DNA from: JANYLB01 sp963837715
GTDB taxonomy: Bacteria > Actinomycetota > Acidimicrobiia > IMCC26256 > JANYLB01
Reading direction: 5' to 3'
NCBI GenBank assembly: GCA_963837715.1
Contig: CAWIOF010000002.1
Location: 62,001-126,000, forward strand
Length of the DNA: 64,000 nt
The translations under genes were made by a program, and so were the position numbers. The notes below the pieces were generated by a model. It was given only the letters and a program-made list of their open reading frames with translations, had not been told where the DNA came from and did not search any database. Shown in pieces: positions 28,563 to 37,272 of the stretch (position 1 is its first letter; each line of letters begins with the position of its first letter).

Positions 28563-30193
28563 CCGTCTCGCCTCTCCAGCCAATCCGAAAGCTCGATGAG
28601 GAATTCGCGGGCCTCTCGCGGGTTCTCGAGGCGGTAGCTGGCATGCGTGCTGCGGTCGCCGTCGTCCACCACGATTCCGATACCGCGGTCGCCGAGTGCG
28701 GCGAAGGCGTCCTCGTCGGTCACGTCGTCGCCCAGGTAGATCGGAACGGTTCGGTCGGCTCGAAGCCCGGCGCGTTCGAAGACCCACCACAGAGCGCGAC
28801 CCTTGTCCCACTCGACGTCAGGGCGCAGCTCGAAGATCCGCTTCCCGCCCGTCTTGCGCAACGCGGGGTGCGTATCGCGCGCGCGGTCGACCGCTGCCTC
28901 GACGTCGCCAAGCCGATCGTCTTCGACCTGGCGGAAGTGGATCGCGACCGCGAACCGCTTGCGTTCCACCCAGGCGCCCGCCACATCGAGAAGGGATTGC
29001 TCCAGCTCGGTGGCTGCGACGGCGAGCTCGTCGAGTAGCTGGAGGCCCTCACCGCGTTCGTCGCGCTCGCCGTTCGGCCCGCACAGGTCGAAGCCGTGAC
29101 TGCCTGCGTACCAGACCTTGTCGGTTCCCATCATGCTCATCACGTCGGTGAGATCGCGGCCGCTGATGATGGCCACGACGCATTGGTCAGCGAGCCGTTC
29201 GAGCACCGCGCGGGTCGCCGGGTCGAGCTGGGCGAGCTCCGGACGGGCCACGATGGGCGTGAGGGTCCCGTCGTAGTCGCAGAAGATCGCTACCTGCCGC
29301 TTCGCCAGTCGGTGGTGCAGGTCGGCGGCGTTTCCGAGCGCCGACGGGAGCTCCGCGGTGGATTGATCCTCTGGAGTCGCTCTCCACCTTCCGTCGGAGT
29401 CGACCGTGAAGGACGCGAGGTCAGCGACCACGACGTCGGCGCCGCGTTCCGTCAGGGCGGCGGCGTGACCGGTGCGGTCGACACCGACCACGAGGCCGAA
29501 GCCACCCCGGCGTCCAGCTTCGACTCCCGCCAGCGCGTCTTCCACGACTGCAGCGTCGGTCGGGTCGACTCCGAGTCGACGGGCCGCCTCGAGGAACAGC
29601 GCCGGCTCGGGCTTGCTCGCAAGCCCGAGCTCCTGCGCGTCGACGCCGTCGACGCGAACATCGAACAGGTCTGTGGCCCCTGCCGCCTGCAGGACTGCCG
29701 CGCAGCTCTCACTGGCCGAGACGACCGCGGTCGCGATCCCGTTGCGGCGCAACTCGCGCGCGAGAGTCAGTGTCGTCTCGAAGGGTTCGACGCCGTGGAG
29801 GCGGATCTGTTCGAGGAACTGCTCGTTCTTCGCGTTCCCCAGTGCGCAGACCGTGTTGGTTCCCGGAGCGTCTCCCGGGAGGCCCCGGGAAAGGTTGATC
29901 CCGCGCGAGTTGAGGAAGCGCTCCACCCCGTCGTAGCGAGCGACGCCGTCGACGTACCGTAGGTAGTCCTCCTCGTCGAAGGGCACGAAGGCTTCCCCGC
30001 TCGACGAGGCGTGCACGCGCAGGTAGGTGTCGAACAGCGCCTTCCACGCGGCGCTGTGGACGGACGCCGTCCGGGTGACGACGCCGTCGGTGTCGAAGAC
30101 GACAGCGATCAGGCGAGAGACGGGAGGTTCGCCGATGCTCCTCGACGTCATGCTTCTCGTCGCAGCGTCGACTCGAGTCCGAGGGGCCGACAC
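28559..30193 (-). CDS. Beta-phosphoglucomutase/trehalose-phosphatase fusion (OtsB1-like)
   Basis: 544 residues with two HAD domains. The first (about 25-270) begins VFDTDGVVTRTASVHSAAW with the DxD of beta-phosphoglucomutases and has an alpha-helical cap and the later VVEDALAGVEAG motif. The second (about 295-540) carries DYDGTLTPI, ISGRDLTDV and YLGDDVTDEDAF, typical of trehalose-6-phosphate phosphatase OtsB. Mycobacterium tuberculosis OtsB1 is known to join this pair to a GH65 domain; here GH65 is the next, overlapping gene. The start at GTG 30193 is the longest; ATG 30151 (MTSRSIGEPPVS) is equally plausible. Confidence 0.87.
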   Translation of the reverse strand: MSAPRTRVDAATRSMTSRSIGEPPVSRLIAVVFDTDGVVTRTASVHSAAWKALFDTYLRVHASSSGEAFVPFDEEDYLRYVDGVARYDGVERFLNSRGINLSRGLPGDAPGTNTVCALGNAKNEQFLEQIRLHGVEPFETTLTLARELRRNGIATAVVSASESCAAVLQAAGATDLFDVRVDGVDAQELGLASKPEPALFLEAARRLGVDPTDAAVVEDALAGVEAGRRGGFGLVVGVDRTGHAAALTERGADVVVADLASFTVDSDGRWRATPEDQSTAELPSALGNAADLHHRLAKRQVAIFCDYDGTLTPIVARPELAQLDPATRAVLERLADQCVVAIISGRDLTDVMSMMGTDKVWYAGSHGFDLCGPNGERDERGEGLQLLDELAVAATELEQSLLDVAGAWVERKRFAVAIHFRQVEDDRLGDVEAAVDRARDTHPALRKTGGKRIFELRPDVEWDKGRALWWVFERAGLRADRTVPIYLGDDVTDEDAFAALGDRGIGIVVDDGDRSTHASYRLENPREAREFLIELSDWLERRDG

Positions 30194-30231
30194 GCGAAGG
30201 GCATGGCTTGGGCTGTCATCACCTCAAGCTA

Positions 30232-30262
30232 GCGATCGTGTGGAGTGATCACACGCGGTCGC
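30232..30262. promoter_or_regulatory. Inverted repeat upstream of otsB-like gene
   Basis: The arms CGTGTG (30237-30242) and CACACG (30250-30255) are extended by GCGA and TCGC, around a 7-base loop. It lies in the 140-base gap between the SulP gene and the beta-phosphoglucomutase/OtsB gene, both on the minus strand. It has no adjacent T-tract, so it may be an operator for the trehalose genes or a weak terminator of the SulP transcript. Confidence 0.35.
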
Positions 30263-30333
30263 TGCATGAACAGCAGTACAACACACCTCGTCGCCCCGGA
30301 CCACGAGGCTCGACTGATTCGGAGCGTCGATCG

Positions 30334-32079
30334 TCAAGAACTCCGTGTCGAACCTGTCTGGCCAAGCTCGGCATGAAGCGGCGTTCCGGGGCTGCTGTTG
30401 CGTTCCACGTGAAGTCGGGCGTGGGCGATGGCGCCGTCGAGAGTGTCGAAGATGTGATGTTCGGATGCGAGGTGTTCGATTGCCCCGGCTGAGTCGAGGG
30501 CGCGACGGTGCTCGGGTCGAACTCCCTTGAGCAGCACGGTGATGCCCCGACTTTCGAGTTCGGCGATCGTCTCGTTGAGCGCGTTCGCTCCCGTTGCGTC
30601 GATCATGTGGATGCCTCGGCAACGGATGATCGCAACCTTGATGTCGCTCACTGCGGTCAGTTCGGTGAGGAAGCGTTGCGCGGCGCCGAAGAACATGGCC
30701 CCGTCGATTCGATACACGGCGATGTGCTGATGCAACAGCTCGTGCTCGATGTCGGCGTCGATCTCGGGCTCGATGGGTTCGAGCTCGAACCGCGCGGAAC
30801 GGGCGACTGACACGAGCGCGAACACGCCGGCGATCGCGATGCCGACCTCGACCGCAAGAATCAGATCGAACGCGATGGTGACGAACGCAGTGATGGCGAG
30901 AACGAACGCATCGCCGCGTGTCGCACCCATCACCGCACGCACGTTGTGTGGTTCGACCATCCGAATCGCGGTGACCATGAGCACGCCCGCCAATGCGGCG
31001 AGCGGAATGCGCGACACCAGCCCTCCCGCGAAGAACACGACGAGCAACAGGACGGTGGAGTGGATCATGGCGGACACCCGCGTGCGTCCACCGGCGCGTA
31101 CGTTCACCGCGGTGCGGGCGATCGCCCCCGTCGCCGGCATTCCACCGAACACCGACGCGCCGATGTTCGCAAGACCTTGTCCGAACAGCTCCCGGTCCGG
31201 GTCGTGGCCGATACCGTCTGACATTCCGTCGGCGACCTTGGCGGAGAGCAGGCTCTCGATCGCTGCGAGCAGCGCGATGGCCAGCGCCGGACCGAGAAGA
31301 CTCCCCAGGTCCGTGGACGGGAGATGCGGCAAGGAGGGAAGCGGCAACGACGAAGGAAGGGCTCCGATCCGTGTGATCTTCATGCCGAAGATCTCAGCGG
31401 CCATCGTCGCTGCCAATACGGCGAGGAGAGACGCCGGGAGGGCGCGATGCAACCGGGGCAGGACCAGCATGAGGGCGACGACGACGGCCAGCACGATCAA
31501 CGCGGCTTCGGCGCCGCTTCCGTGTAGGGCTGCCCAGATCGCGCGTCCTGCGACGACTCCGTTGTTCGTGCCCTCCGGCTTGGGGACCCCGAGAGCATTC
31601 GGGACCTGTTGGAAGAAGATGATGACGGCGATGCCGACGGTGAATCCTTCGATCACTGGCCAGGGGACGAACGCGAGGAGCCGTCCCACGCGACACAGCG
31701 CACCGATGATGATCAGCAGTCCGGCGAATGCGCCGACGACCACGACGACGCCAGGTCCGTGTGCGGTCACGATCGGGACGAGCACCACGGCCATCGCCCC
31801 CGTCGGTCCGGATACCGCGACGTTCGAACCGCCGAACACGGCCGCGATGAAGCCCGCGACGATCGCCGTGATCAGGCCGGCCTGAGCGCCGAGCCCGGAC
31901 GCGATCCCGAAGGCAAGGGCGAGGGGGAGTGCGACCACCCCGACAGTGACACCCGCGACGACGTCTCGTTTCCACGACCGGCGCACGTTCACGTAGTCCG
32001 TACGATGAGGCAGCAGGCGAAGAATCCCTCTCCCTGCCCTCCGCAGCCCGCGGCCCGCAACGGTGGCTGTGGTGTTCAC
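30334..32079 (-). CDS. SulP family anion transporter with STAS domain
   Basis: 581 residues. About ten to twelve hydrophobic helices from residue 40 to 420, including the SulP signature VAVSGPTGAMAVV (about 87-99) and GLANIGASVFGGMPATGAIARTAVN (about 300-324), are followed by a cytosolic STAS domain (about 445-555: MIDATGANALNETIAELESRG). Members move sulfate, bicarbonate or dicarboxylates. The GTG start overlaps the ArsR stop (GTGA), so the regulator and transporter are one operon. The substrate is unknown; sulfate would suit the sulfotransferase and sulfatase genes elsewhere in the window, but this is weak inference. Confidence 0.88.
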   Translation of the reverse strand: MNTTATVAGRGLRRAGRGILRLLPHRTDYVNVRRSWKRDVVAGVTVGVVALPLALAFGIASGLGAQAGLITAIVAGFIAAVFGGSNVAVSGPTGAMAVVLVPIVTAHGPGVVVVVGAFAGLLIIIGALCRVGRLLAFVPWPVIEGFTVGIAVIIFFQQVPNALGVPKPEGTNNGVVAGRAIWAALHGSGAEAALIVLAVVVALMLVLPRLHRALPASLLAVLAATMAAEIFGMKITRIGALPSSLPLPSLPHLPSTDLGSLLGPALAIALLAAIESLLSAKVADGMSDGIGHDPDRELFGQGLANIGASVFGGMPATGAIARTAVNVRAGGRTRVSAMIHSTVLLLVVFFAGGLVSRIPLAALAGVLMVTAIRMVEPHNVRAVMGATRGDAFVLAITAFVTIAFDLILAVEVGIAIAGVFALVSVARSARFELEPIEPEIDADIEHELLHQHIAVYRIDGAMFFGAAQRFLTELTAVSDIKVAIIRCRGIHMIDATGANALNETIAELESRGITVLLKGVRPEHRRALDSAGAIEHLASEHHIFDTLDGAIAHARLHVERNSSPGTPLHAELGQTGSTRSS

Positions 32080-32444
32080 GACCCGAGCTCACGGGTGATG
32101 CCGACGAGCATCTCGTTGGTCTCGACCATCGAGTTCCGCAGGATCCGTTTCGCGAGCTGCAACAGGTCGACGATCAGCGGATCCTTGATCGCGTAGATCG
32201 CCGAGGCACCCTCTTTGCGGGCAACGACCAACCCGGCGCGCCGCAACACGCCGAGCTGCTGAGACAGGTGCGAGAGCTCGATGCCGACCTGGGGCTGCAT
32301 CTCTCCGACAGAGCGCTCGCCCTCCGCGAGCAGCTCCAGCACCCGAACCCGTGCCGGATTGGCGAGGGCCTTGAAGAGCTCTGCCTTCACCACGGAAAGC
32401 GGCACGCTCAGTCCAGGGATCTCAGAATGGTCGTTCTTGATCAT
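32076..32444 (-). CDS. ArsR family transcriptional regulator
   Basis: 122 residues with the ArsR winged helix: FKALANPARVRVLELLAEGERSVGEMQPQVGIELSHLSQQLGVLRRAGLVVARKEG (about 24-79). No metal-binding ELCVCD-type cysteine motif is present, so metal sensing through the alpha-3 site is unlikely; a redox or small-molecule signal is more probable. It overlaps the SulP gene and most likely represses its own operon, binding near the palindromes TCATATGA and TATCAGATA just upstream of its start. Confidence 0.88.
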   Translation of the reverse strand: MIKNDHSEIPGLSVPLSVVKAELFKALANPARVRVLELLAEGERSVGEMQPQVGIELSHLSQQLGVLRRAGLVVARKEGASAIYAIKDPLIVDLLQLAKRILRNSMVETNEMLVGITRELGS

Positions 32445-32463
32445 ATGACGAACTTATCAGATA
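32441..32463 (-). promoter_or_regulatory. Putative ArsR operator/promoter of arsR-sulP operon
   Basis: Two short perfect inverted repeats, TCATATGA (32441-32448, covering the start codon) and TATCAGATA (32455-32463), lie immediately upstream of the ArsR gene in an AT-rich island. On the minus strand TAAGTT lies 7 bases before the start codon in -10 position, compatible with a leaderless transcript. ArsR-type repressors usually bind such sites. Confidence 0.45.
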
Positions 32464-32652
32464 GTCTGCCATGCAGCGCGAGCCCAGACCGAAGCATGCC
32501 GGACGTCGGTGACGGGGTGCGCACCCGGTTCTCACACGATCACGAGTTGATCCACTCCGAGCCGCAGGTGCCGATCCGCTGGGCCGGAGGACCCATCCGT
32601 AGCGCTGCGATTCGTGGCACGATTCCACCCCACCGTGATGCCTGGGGGGGCC

Positions 32653-33576
32653 ATGCCACGATCGGCTTCGGACGTGCTGCGACTCTTCGTGGGCGACGCC
32701 GTGCCCGAGTCGATCGTCCGCGCCGATGGCCGCGTCGGCCCGGCGGTTCCCCTCGGGCGCCGGATCCGGCTGCCGGGACGCGGCACGACGTTCATCCGTG
32801 AGGCCTCGGGTCCTCCCGGAGCGCCGACGCTCATCCTGCTCCACGGTTTCATGGCGAGTGCCGGGCTCAACTGGTTCCGCGCGTTCGACTCGCTGAGCCA
32901 AGAGTTCCACGTGGTCGCGCCCGACCTGCGCGGCCACGCCCGCGGAATTCGCTCCCGGAGGCACATGCGTCTCGCCGACTGCGCCGACGACGTCGCCGCC
33001 CTCGTGGACTCGCTCGGGGTCGAGCAGGCGATCGTGGCCGGCTATTCGATGGGTGGCCCGATCGCGCAACTCGTCTGGCGACGGCACCCCGAGAAGGTCG
33101 CCGGGATGGTGCTGTGCGCGACCGCGCCGGAGTTCTCGGTGGGATCCCGGCTGCTGGTCGACGGCTACCTCGCGTCGCTCGCCGGTCTCGCACGGGCCGC
33201 GGGCCGTCTCGCCGCGGTGCCTGCGGCGGGCGCGAACCTGCTCCGTCACGTGCGCGCGAGCCGGCCCGCAGGCTTCCTCGAATGGGCGGCGGAGGAGATG
33301 CGCCGTCACGACGTCCGCATGCTCACCGAGGCTGCACGCAGCATCACTCGGTTCGACTCCCGGGGCTGGATCCGCGAGATCGACGTCCCCACCTCGGTGC
33401 TGCGAACGAACCGCGACCTCCTGGTGGATCCGGCCCGACAGACCGCGCTCTCCGCTGGCATCCCGGGCGCGCGGCTCGTCGAGTACGACGGCGGCCACAT
33501 CGCGTGCGGACGGTCGACCTTCGCGGCACCGCTGCTCCATTCGTGCCGCGACGTCGCGTGGCGCGCCAACGCCTGA
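32653..33576 (+). CDS. Alpha/beta-fold hydrolase
   Basis: 307 residues from the ATG at 32653, which has a G-rich ribosome binding site (GGGGGGGCC) in front; GTG 32614 is an alternative. The fold is shown by LILLHGFMAS (oxyanion loop), VVAPDLRGHARG, the nucleophile elbow AGYSMGGPIAQ (Ser near residue 132), and DGGHIACG with the catalytic His near the C-terminus. No signal peptide. The substrate class (esterase, lactonase or C-C hydrolase) cannot be decided. It is divergent from the ArsR-SulP operon and convergent with the YceI gene. Confidence 0.83.
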   Translation: MPRSASDVLRLFVGDAVPESIVRADGRVGPAVPLGRRIRLPGRGTTFIREASGPPGAPTLILLHGFMASAGLNWFRAFDSLSQEFHVVAPDLRGHARGIRSRRHMRLADCADDVAALVDSLGVEQAIVAGYSMGGPIAQLVWRRHPEKVAGMVLCATAPEFSVGSRLLVDGYLASLAGLARAAGRLAAVPAAGANLLRHVRASRPAGFLEWAAEEMRRHDVRMLTEAARSITRFDSRGWIREIDVPTSVLRTNRDLLVDPARQTALSAGIPGARLVEYDGGHIACGRSTFAAPLLHSCRDVAWRANA

Positions 33577-33617
33577 GGCGGTCGAGGCACTGTCGGTCCG
33601 CCACGGAATGCGGGTGC

Positions 33618-34341
33618 TCAGCCGAGGTGGACGAACACCAGGAGGAACTCGATCGTGCCGCGGTCGTCGGTCCGGGCCGGCCCGAAGCTCGGGTTGGGGA
33701 TGCCGTAGTCGGCGAAGGCGATCGGGATCGATCCTTGGACCTCGATGTGCGCACCGTCTCGACGGGCGGCGAGCGTGGTCGTCACACGTCGCGTCCTCCC
33801 GTGCAGGGTCAGGCGGCCGCGTGCCGGCACGCGGACCGTCGTCAGGTCGGCCGGGAGCCGGCGGAGGGGCACCGGTTGGACCAGCCGGAAGGTTGCAGTC
33901 GGAAAGCTGGCGGTGTTCAGGATCCGGCCGTGAAACTGCTGGTCACGGGCCTCCCGGTCGCTCGAGACTTCGCGCAGGTCGACTGTGAACGCACCGGACT
34001 GGACTGTCGTCCCGTCGAGTATGAATCGGCCCCGGACCGCCTGGGTACGGCCGACCGCGGTCGTTCCCTGGCCGAACAGCGTCTCGGCGACCCGGTAGCC
34101 GGCTTGTGAGCCGGGCGCGACCCGCCAGGTGCCGTCGAAGCGGAGCGGCCCCGCGGATCTCGGTCCTGTGGCTGCGGGCTCGAACGAGAGCTTCGGGGGT
34201 GCGGGGCCTTCGATGTAGTGGATGTACGCGTAGGGCGCGACGACCACGAGGAGCAGCGCGCCCAGTCCGAGCAGGACCGGGACTCCTACGAGGTACGTCG
34301 TGCGCCGCCGAAGGAATCGCGCGCCGCTCGATGGTGGTCAT
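33618..34341 (-). pseudogene. YceI family protein, membrane anchored, +1 frame change near start
   Basis: From GTG 34247 the frame encodes 209 residues with the YceI lipocalin-like barrel: FDGTWRVAPGSQAGYRV, AVRGRFILDGTTVQSGAFTVDLREVSSDREARDQQF, FPTATFRL and SIPIAFADYGIPNPSFG. In the same frame upstream is a membrane helix (RRTTYLVGVPVLLGLGALLL) but no start codon before a stop. Removing one base at about 34314 joins it to an ATG at 34341, giving MTTIERRAI-LRRRTTYLV, an N-terminally anchored YceI protein of about 240 residues. YceI proteins bind isoprenoids and are often exported. The frame change may be a sequence error. Confidence 0.75.
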
Positions 34342-34361
34342 CTGCACTCGACCCGTTCCGC

Positions 34362-34772
34362 TCAGCCCATGTACATCGTCTTCGCCGGGGTGATGCGCAT
34401 GACGGTGCGCTGCTGCTCGTTCAGGGTGTCGACGAGCGTGGCCGGGTCGGCGGGCTCGGTGCCGGACATCACGGCGAAGATCTGCGCGGTGATGTCCGCC
34501 CGGAGCGGGTCCGCGTCGATCAGCTCCGCTTCGCCGTAGATGACGAGGTGCGCACGGCCGTCGGGCACGGTGATCGACACCCGTGGCTGGTGTCGCGCGT
34601 TCTTCCACTTGGCGGTGTACGACTTCGCCGAGATCACGAGCCGCCCGTCGTCATCGACGGCGTAACCGACCATCGACTGCTGCGGCGAGCCATCGGCCCG
34701 TCCGGTCGCGAGGACCGCCCAGAGGTGGTCATCGAGGAACTTCCGCTGGTCGGCGTCCCATGGGTAGGTCAT
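34362..34772 (-). CDS. PPOX-class F420/FMN-dependent protein
   Basis: 136 residues from the ATG at 34772, which has AAGGAG at the right distance; a longer start at 34808 lacks one. The split-barrel sequence WAVLATGRADGSPQQSMVGYAVDDDGRLVISAKSYTAKWKNARHQPRVSITV is the classic PPOX class that binds F420 or FMN and reduces or binds small substrates. It follows the FAD monooxygenase gene with 51 bases between them on the same strand and probably belongs to the same TetR-controlled transcript, where it could supply or process a reduced intermediate. Confidence 0.83.
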   Translation of the reverse strand: MTYPWDADQRKFLDDHLWAVLATGRADGSPQQSMVGYAVDDDGRLVISAKSYTAKWKNARHQPRVSITVPDGRAHLVIYGEAELIDADPLRADITAQIFAVMSGTEPADPATLVDTLNEQQRTVMRITPAKTMYMG

Positions 34773-34823
34773 CGTTTCGCTCCTTGGTCGGGTGTGCCGG
34801 ATCGTCACTCGGAGACCTGCGTC

Positions 34824-36548
34824 TCAGCGGTCGAGGATCGTGTGCATCACGGCGCTGAGCGCGAGCGTCGGGTTCTCGACGGCGCCTGCGCTTCGCCACG
34901 CCACGAATCGGTCGGGACGGACCAGCACGCAGCCGTCGTCGGCCACCTCGCGCGCTCGGGTCCAGGTTCCGAGGACGTCGTTGTGGTTCTGGCCGAGCGC
35001 GACGCGAAACGGCCGGATCTCCACGCCGAGCTCGGTCGAGACGTCTGCCGCGGCCGTCTCCCACGCCGCGCCGTCGGCGCCGGTGATGAGCGTGAATCGG
35101 TCGTACGCGCCGAGGTCGAGGGTGGAGACGTCGTGCGTGCCGCGCCCGAGCCACGCGTGGGGGAGCGCCGCCCCCGGATGCGTGGTCGGGTGGTAGTGCA
35201 GCTCCGGGTCGCGCGTGTAGGCGGGGAACTCAGATCCGTCACCGACCACCGCGGCCGAGGTGTAACGCTGCCCGAGTTCGACGCCCAGCGCGTTGAACTG
35301 TGCGTTCATCAGGTCGAGGCCGCTGAACATGGCCTCCACCGCGTCCTCGCCGTCGGGCCCGAATATCTCATCCAGCTGCTTCGCCGCCGCGTCGCGATCG
35401 AGGCCGTCGAGCACGCCTGCCGCGGTCAGCCAGGGCACCATCTCGCCGACGCTCTGGTTGGCCCGGTCCACGATCTGCCGGCCGACGGGTTGGCGCTCCG
35501 AGTCGTAGGTGTCGAGCAGGCCGGGCCCGGCCCGGCCCTGCAAGACGAGCGCGAGCTTCCAGGAGAGGTTGTAGGCGTCCTGCATCGACGTGTTGCTACC
35601 GAGACCGTTCGCGGGTGGGTGGCGGTGGGCGGCGTCGCCGGCCAGGAACATGCGGGCGCGGCGGTAGCGCGCGGCGACGACATGGTTGAACTCCCACTGG
35701 CTGATGTGACGGATCCGCACCTCGACGTCGGGGTCGCCGATCGCCGCCCGGACCCGCGGCATCACCGCTTCCTCGGTGAGCTCGTTCGGCTTCTGACCGT
35801 GGCGCACGAAGATCGTGCTCCACTCGTTCCAGGGCTCGATACAGGTCCAGATGCTGACGATGTCGTCGCTGCCGGGATTGCACACGACGAACAGCGCGCC
35901 CGACCGGTGCCGGGTGTATCGGGAGAGGTCGGCATCGATCCAGACGGTGATGGCATTGCCGAGGCCGCCCTGTCCCTCGAACTCGAACCCGCCCTCCTCG
36001 CCGACGATCGTGCGGGCGCCATCGCATCCGATCACGTAGCGGGCCGCGACCTCGAACTCCGGGCCCCCGTCGCGCGGAACGACGCGCGCAATCACGGCGT
36101 CGGCCTCCTCGTGGAGCGCGACCACCTCGTGGTGGAGGCGGATCTCGGCGCCGAGGTCGCGGGCGTGGTCGAGCATGATCGGCTCGAGGATGTGTTGGGG
36201 GATGTTGCACACCTCGCACGGGCTCGCGGCGCGATATTCGCCGATCCGGTCGTCGCCCGTTCCCCACGTCGCCATACGTGAGATCTCCCTCCCGGCGAAC
36301 ACGGTGGCGAACACCTGCTTGCCCATGAGCTGGTGGGGGAGCGCCCGCTCACGGACGCGGTCCTCGAGGCCGAGGTCGCGCAGGATCTCGACCGTGCGCT
36401 GGTTGGTGATGTGGGCCCGGGGAGAGTTCGCGGTCCCGTACTTGGTGACGGTGAGGGCGTCGACGCCGGCGCGCGCGAGGAGCGACGCCGCGGTGAGCCC
36501 GGCCGGCCCGGCGCCCACGATCAGCACGTCCTTCGCGATCCGCTCCAC
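34824..36548 (-). CDS. FAD-dependent aromatic-type monooxygenase
   Basis: 574 residues, GTG start with GAAGGAGAC upstream. The FAD Rossmann motif DVLIVGAGPAGLTAASLLARAG (about 7-28), the DG motif VIGCDGARTIVG (about 171-182), and FLAGDAAHRHPPANGLGSNTSMQDAYNLSWKL (about 300-331) are those of group A flavin monooxygenases such as phenol hydroxylase and MhpA; a thioredoxin-like C-terminal domain is present. The protein likely hydroxylates an aromatic or quinone-like ring with NAD(P)H. The promoter contains TTGACA, a GATACT -10 element and an 18-base palindrome, and the convergently organised tetR gene lies just upstream. Confidence 0.88.
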   Translation of the reverse strand: MERIAKDVLIVGAGPAGLTAASLLARAGVDALTVTKYGTANSPRAHITNQRTVEILRDLGLEDRVRERALPHQLMGKQVFATVFAGREISRMATWGTGDDRIGEYRAASPCEVCNIPQHILEPIMLDHARDLGAEIRLHHEVVALHEEADAVIARVVPRDGGPEFEVAARYVIGCDGARTIVGEEGGFEFEGQGGLGNAITVWIDADLSRYTRHRSGALFVVCNPGSDDIVSIWTCIEPWNEWSTIFVRHGQKPNELTEEAVMPRVRAAIGDPDVEVRIRHISQWEFNHVVAARYRRARMFLAGDAAHRHPPANGLGSNTSMQDAYNLSWKLALVLQGRAGPGLLDTYDSERQPVGRQIVDRANQSVGEMVPWLTAAGVLDGLDRDAAAKQLDEIFGPDGEDAVEAMFSGLDLMNAQFNALGVELGQRYTSAAVVGDGSEFPAYTRDPELHYHPTTHPGAALPHAWLGRGTHDVSTLDLGAYDRFTLITGADGAAWETAAADVSTELGVEIRPFRVALGQNHNDVLGTWTRAREVADDGCVLVRPDRFVAWRSAGAVENPTLALSAVMHTILDR

Positions 36549-36560
36549 GACGTCTCCTTC

Positions 36561-36578
36561 GCTGGTCGGACGACCAGC
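36561..36578. promoter_or_regulatory. 18-bp perfect palindrome, operator of monooxygenase promoter
   Basis: GCTGGTCG-GA-CGACCAGC is an exact inverted repeat with a 2-base spacer, 12 bases upstream of the monooxygenase start. A near copy with the same flank GAA occurs at 37273-37290 in front of the AhpD-like gene. Both are preceded by a copy of GGTCACTTGACAAG. This is the architecture of a TetR-family operator. Confidence 0.65.
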
Positions 36579-36601
36579 GAAGTATCCGCCGTCGGATGTA
36601 G

Positions 36602-36615
36602 CTTGTCAAGTGACC
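36602..36615 (-). promoter_or_regulatory. Repeated 14-mer containing -35 box
   Basis: On the minus strand it reads GGTCACTTGACAAG. The identical 14-mer occurs on the plus strand at 37239-37252. It contains the -35 hexamer TTGACA, followed 17 bases later here by GATACT, and is itself a short imperfect inverted repeat (TGGTCA-like/TGACAA). It could be promoter, operator, or both. Confidence 0.5.
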
Positions 36616-36622
36616 GGTGAAG

Positions 36623-37222
36623 CTACTCAGGCGCGAACAGGTCCGCGATCAGATCGGCATGGCGCTTCACGCTGACCGACGACCGGGGGTTGGTGCCGGT
36701 GAGCGCGGCGCATTCGGGCGCAACCGCGAAGATCAGCGACGCCGCGCCGGCGAGCGCGTAGTAGGCGTGTGGCGCGAGCTTTCCGGCACCGCCGCGCGTC
36801 GGACCGCCGAGAGCCTGGAGTCCGGCGAAGAAGGGCGCGAGGTGGGTGTCGACGAGCCATCGCATCCGGTCGTCGTCGTGGCGGCCGGCATCGACCATGA
36901 AGTGGAAGAGCTCCGGGTGGTCCGCGGCGAAGCGGACGTAGCTGCGGATCGCGGCGCGGACGTCGGTGCGCTGCTCCTCGCGGCGCGAGTTCGGTTCGCG
37001 AACGGGGAGCGCGGCGACGAGACCACCGAAGACCTGGTCGGCTGCCACGCGCCACAAGTCGTCCTTCGACGCGAAGTGGTACGTCAACAGCCCCTGGGTC
37101 ACGCCGGCGCGGGTCGCGATGTCGCGGGTGCTCGACGCGCCGTAGCCGTGTTCGGCGAACGTCTCGACGGCGGAATCGACGATGCGTTGGCGGGTGGCGT
37201 CGCGTTGCTCGGCTCGGCTCAT
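36623..37222 (-). CDS. TetR family transcriptional regulator
   Basis: 199 residues. The N-terminal helix-turn-helix is canonical: RQRIVDSAVETFAEHGYGASSTRDIATRAGVTQGLLTYHFASKDDLW (about 11-57). The C-terminal ligand domain is helical, with an FHFMVDAGRHDDDR segment. It lies between the two promoters that carry matching 18-base palindromes and the 14-mer GGTCACTTGACAAG, one for the monooxygenase (minus strand) and one for the AhpD-like operon (plus strand), so it is the likely repressor of both and of itself. The inducer is unknown, probably the substrate of the island. Confidence 0.9.
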   Translation of the reverse strand: MSRAEQRDATRQRIVDSAVETFAEHGYGASSTRDIATRAGVTQGLLTYHFASKDDLWRVAADQVFGGLVAALPVREPNSRREEQRTDVRAAIRSYVRFAADHPELFHFMVDAGRHDDDRMRWLVDTHLAPFFAGLQALGGPTRGGAGKLAPHAYYALAGAASLIFAVAPECAALTGTNPRSSVSVKRHADLIADLFAPE

Positions 37223-37238
37223 GCCCCGGAGTCTAACT

Positions 37239-37252
37239 GGTCACTTGACAAG
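37239..37252 (+). promoter_or_regulatory. Repeated 14-mer in tetR/ahpD-like divergent promoter
   Basis: Exact copy, in opposite orientation, of the 14-mer at 36602-36615. It sits in the 81-base region between the tetR gene and the divergent AhpD-like operon, 20 bases before the second operator-like palindrome; in the monooxygenase promoter the equivalent spacing is 23 bases. Confidence 0.5.
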
Positions 37253-37272
37253 GGAAATAGGATCAACACGTG

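Noticed and set aside
30232..30262. Rho-independent terminator after the SulP gene
   Set aside because: The hairpin is not followed by a T-tract on the minus strand and lies about 70 bases beyond the gene end, so it is listed only as a possible regulatory element.
34218..36281. 687-residue plus-strand frame opposite the flavin monooxygenase
   Set aside because: Antisense shadow; no motif, and the minus strand has complete FAD-binding signatures and a promoter.
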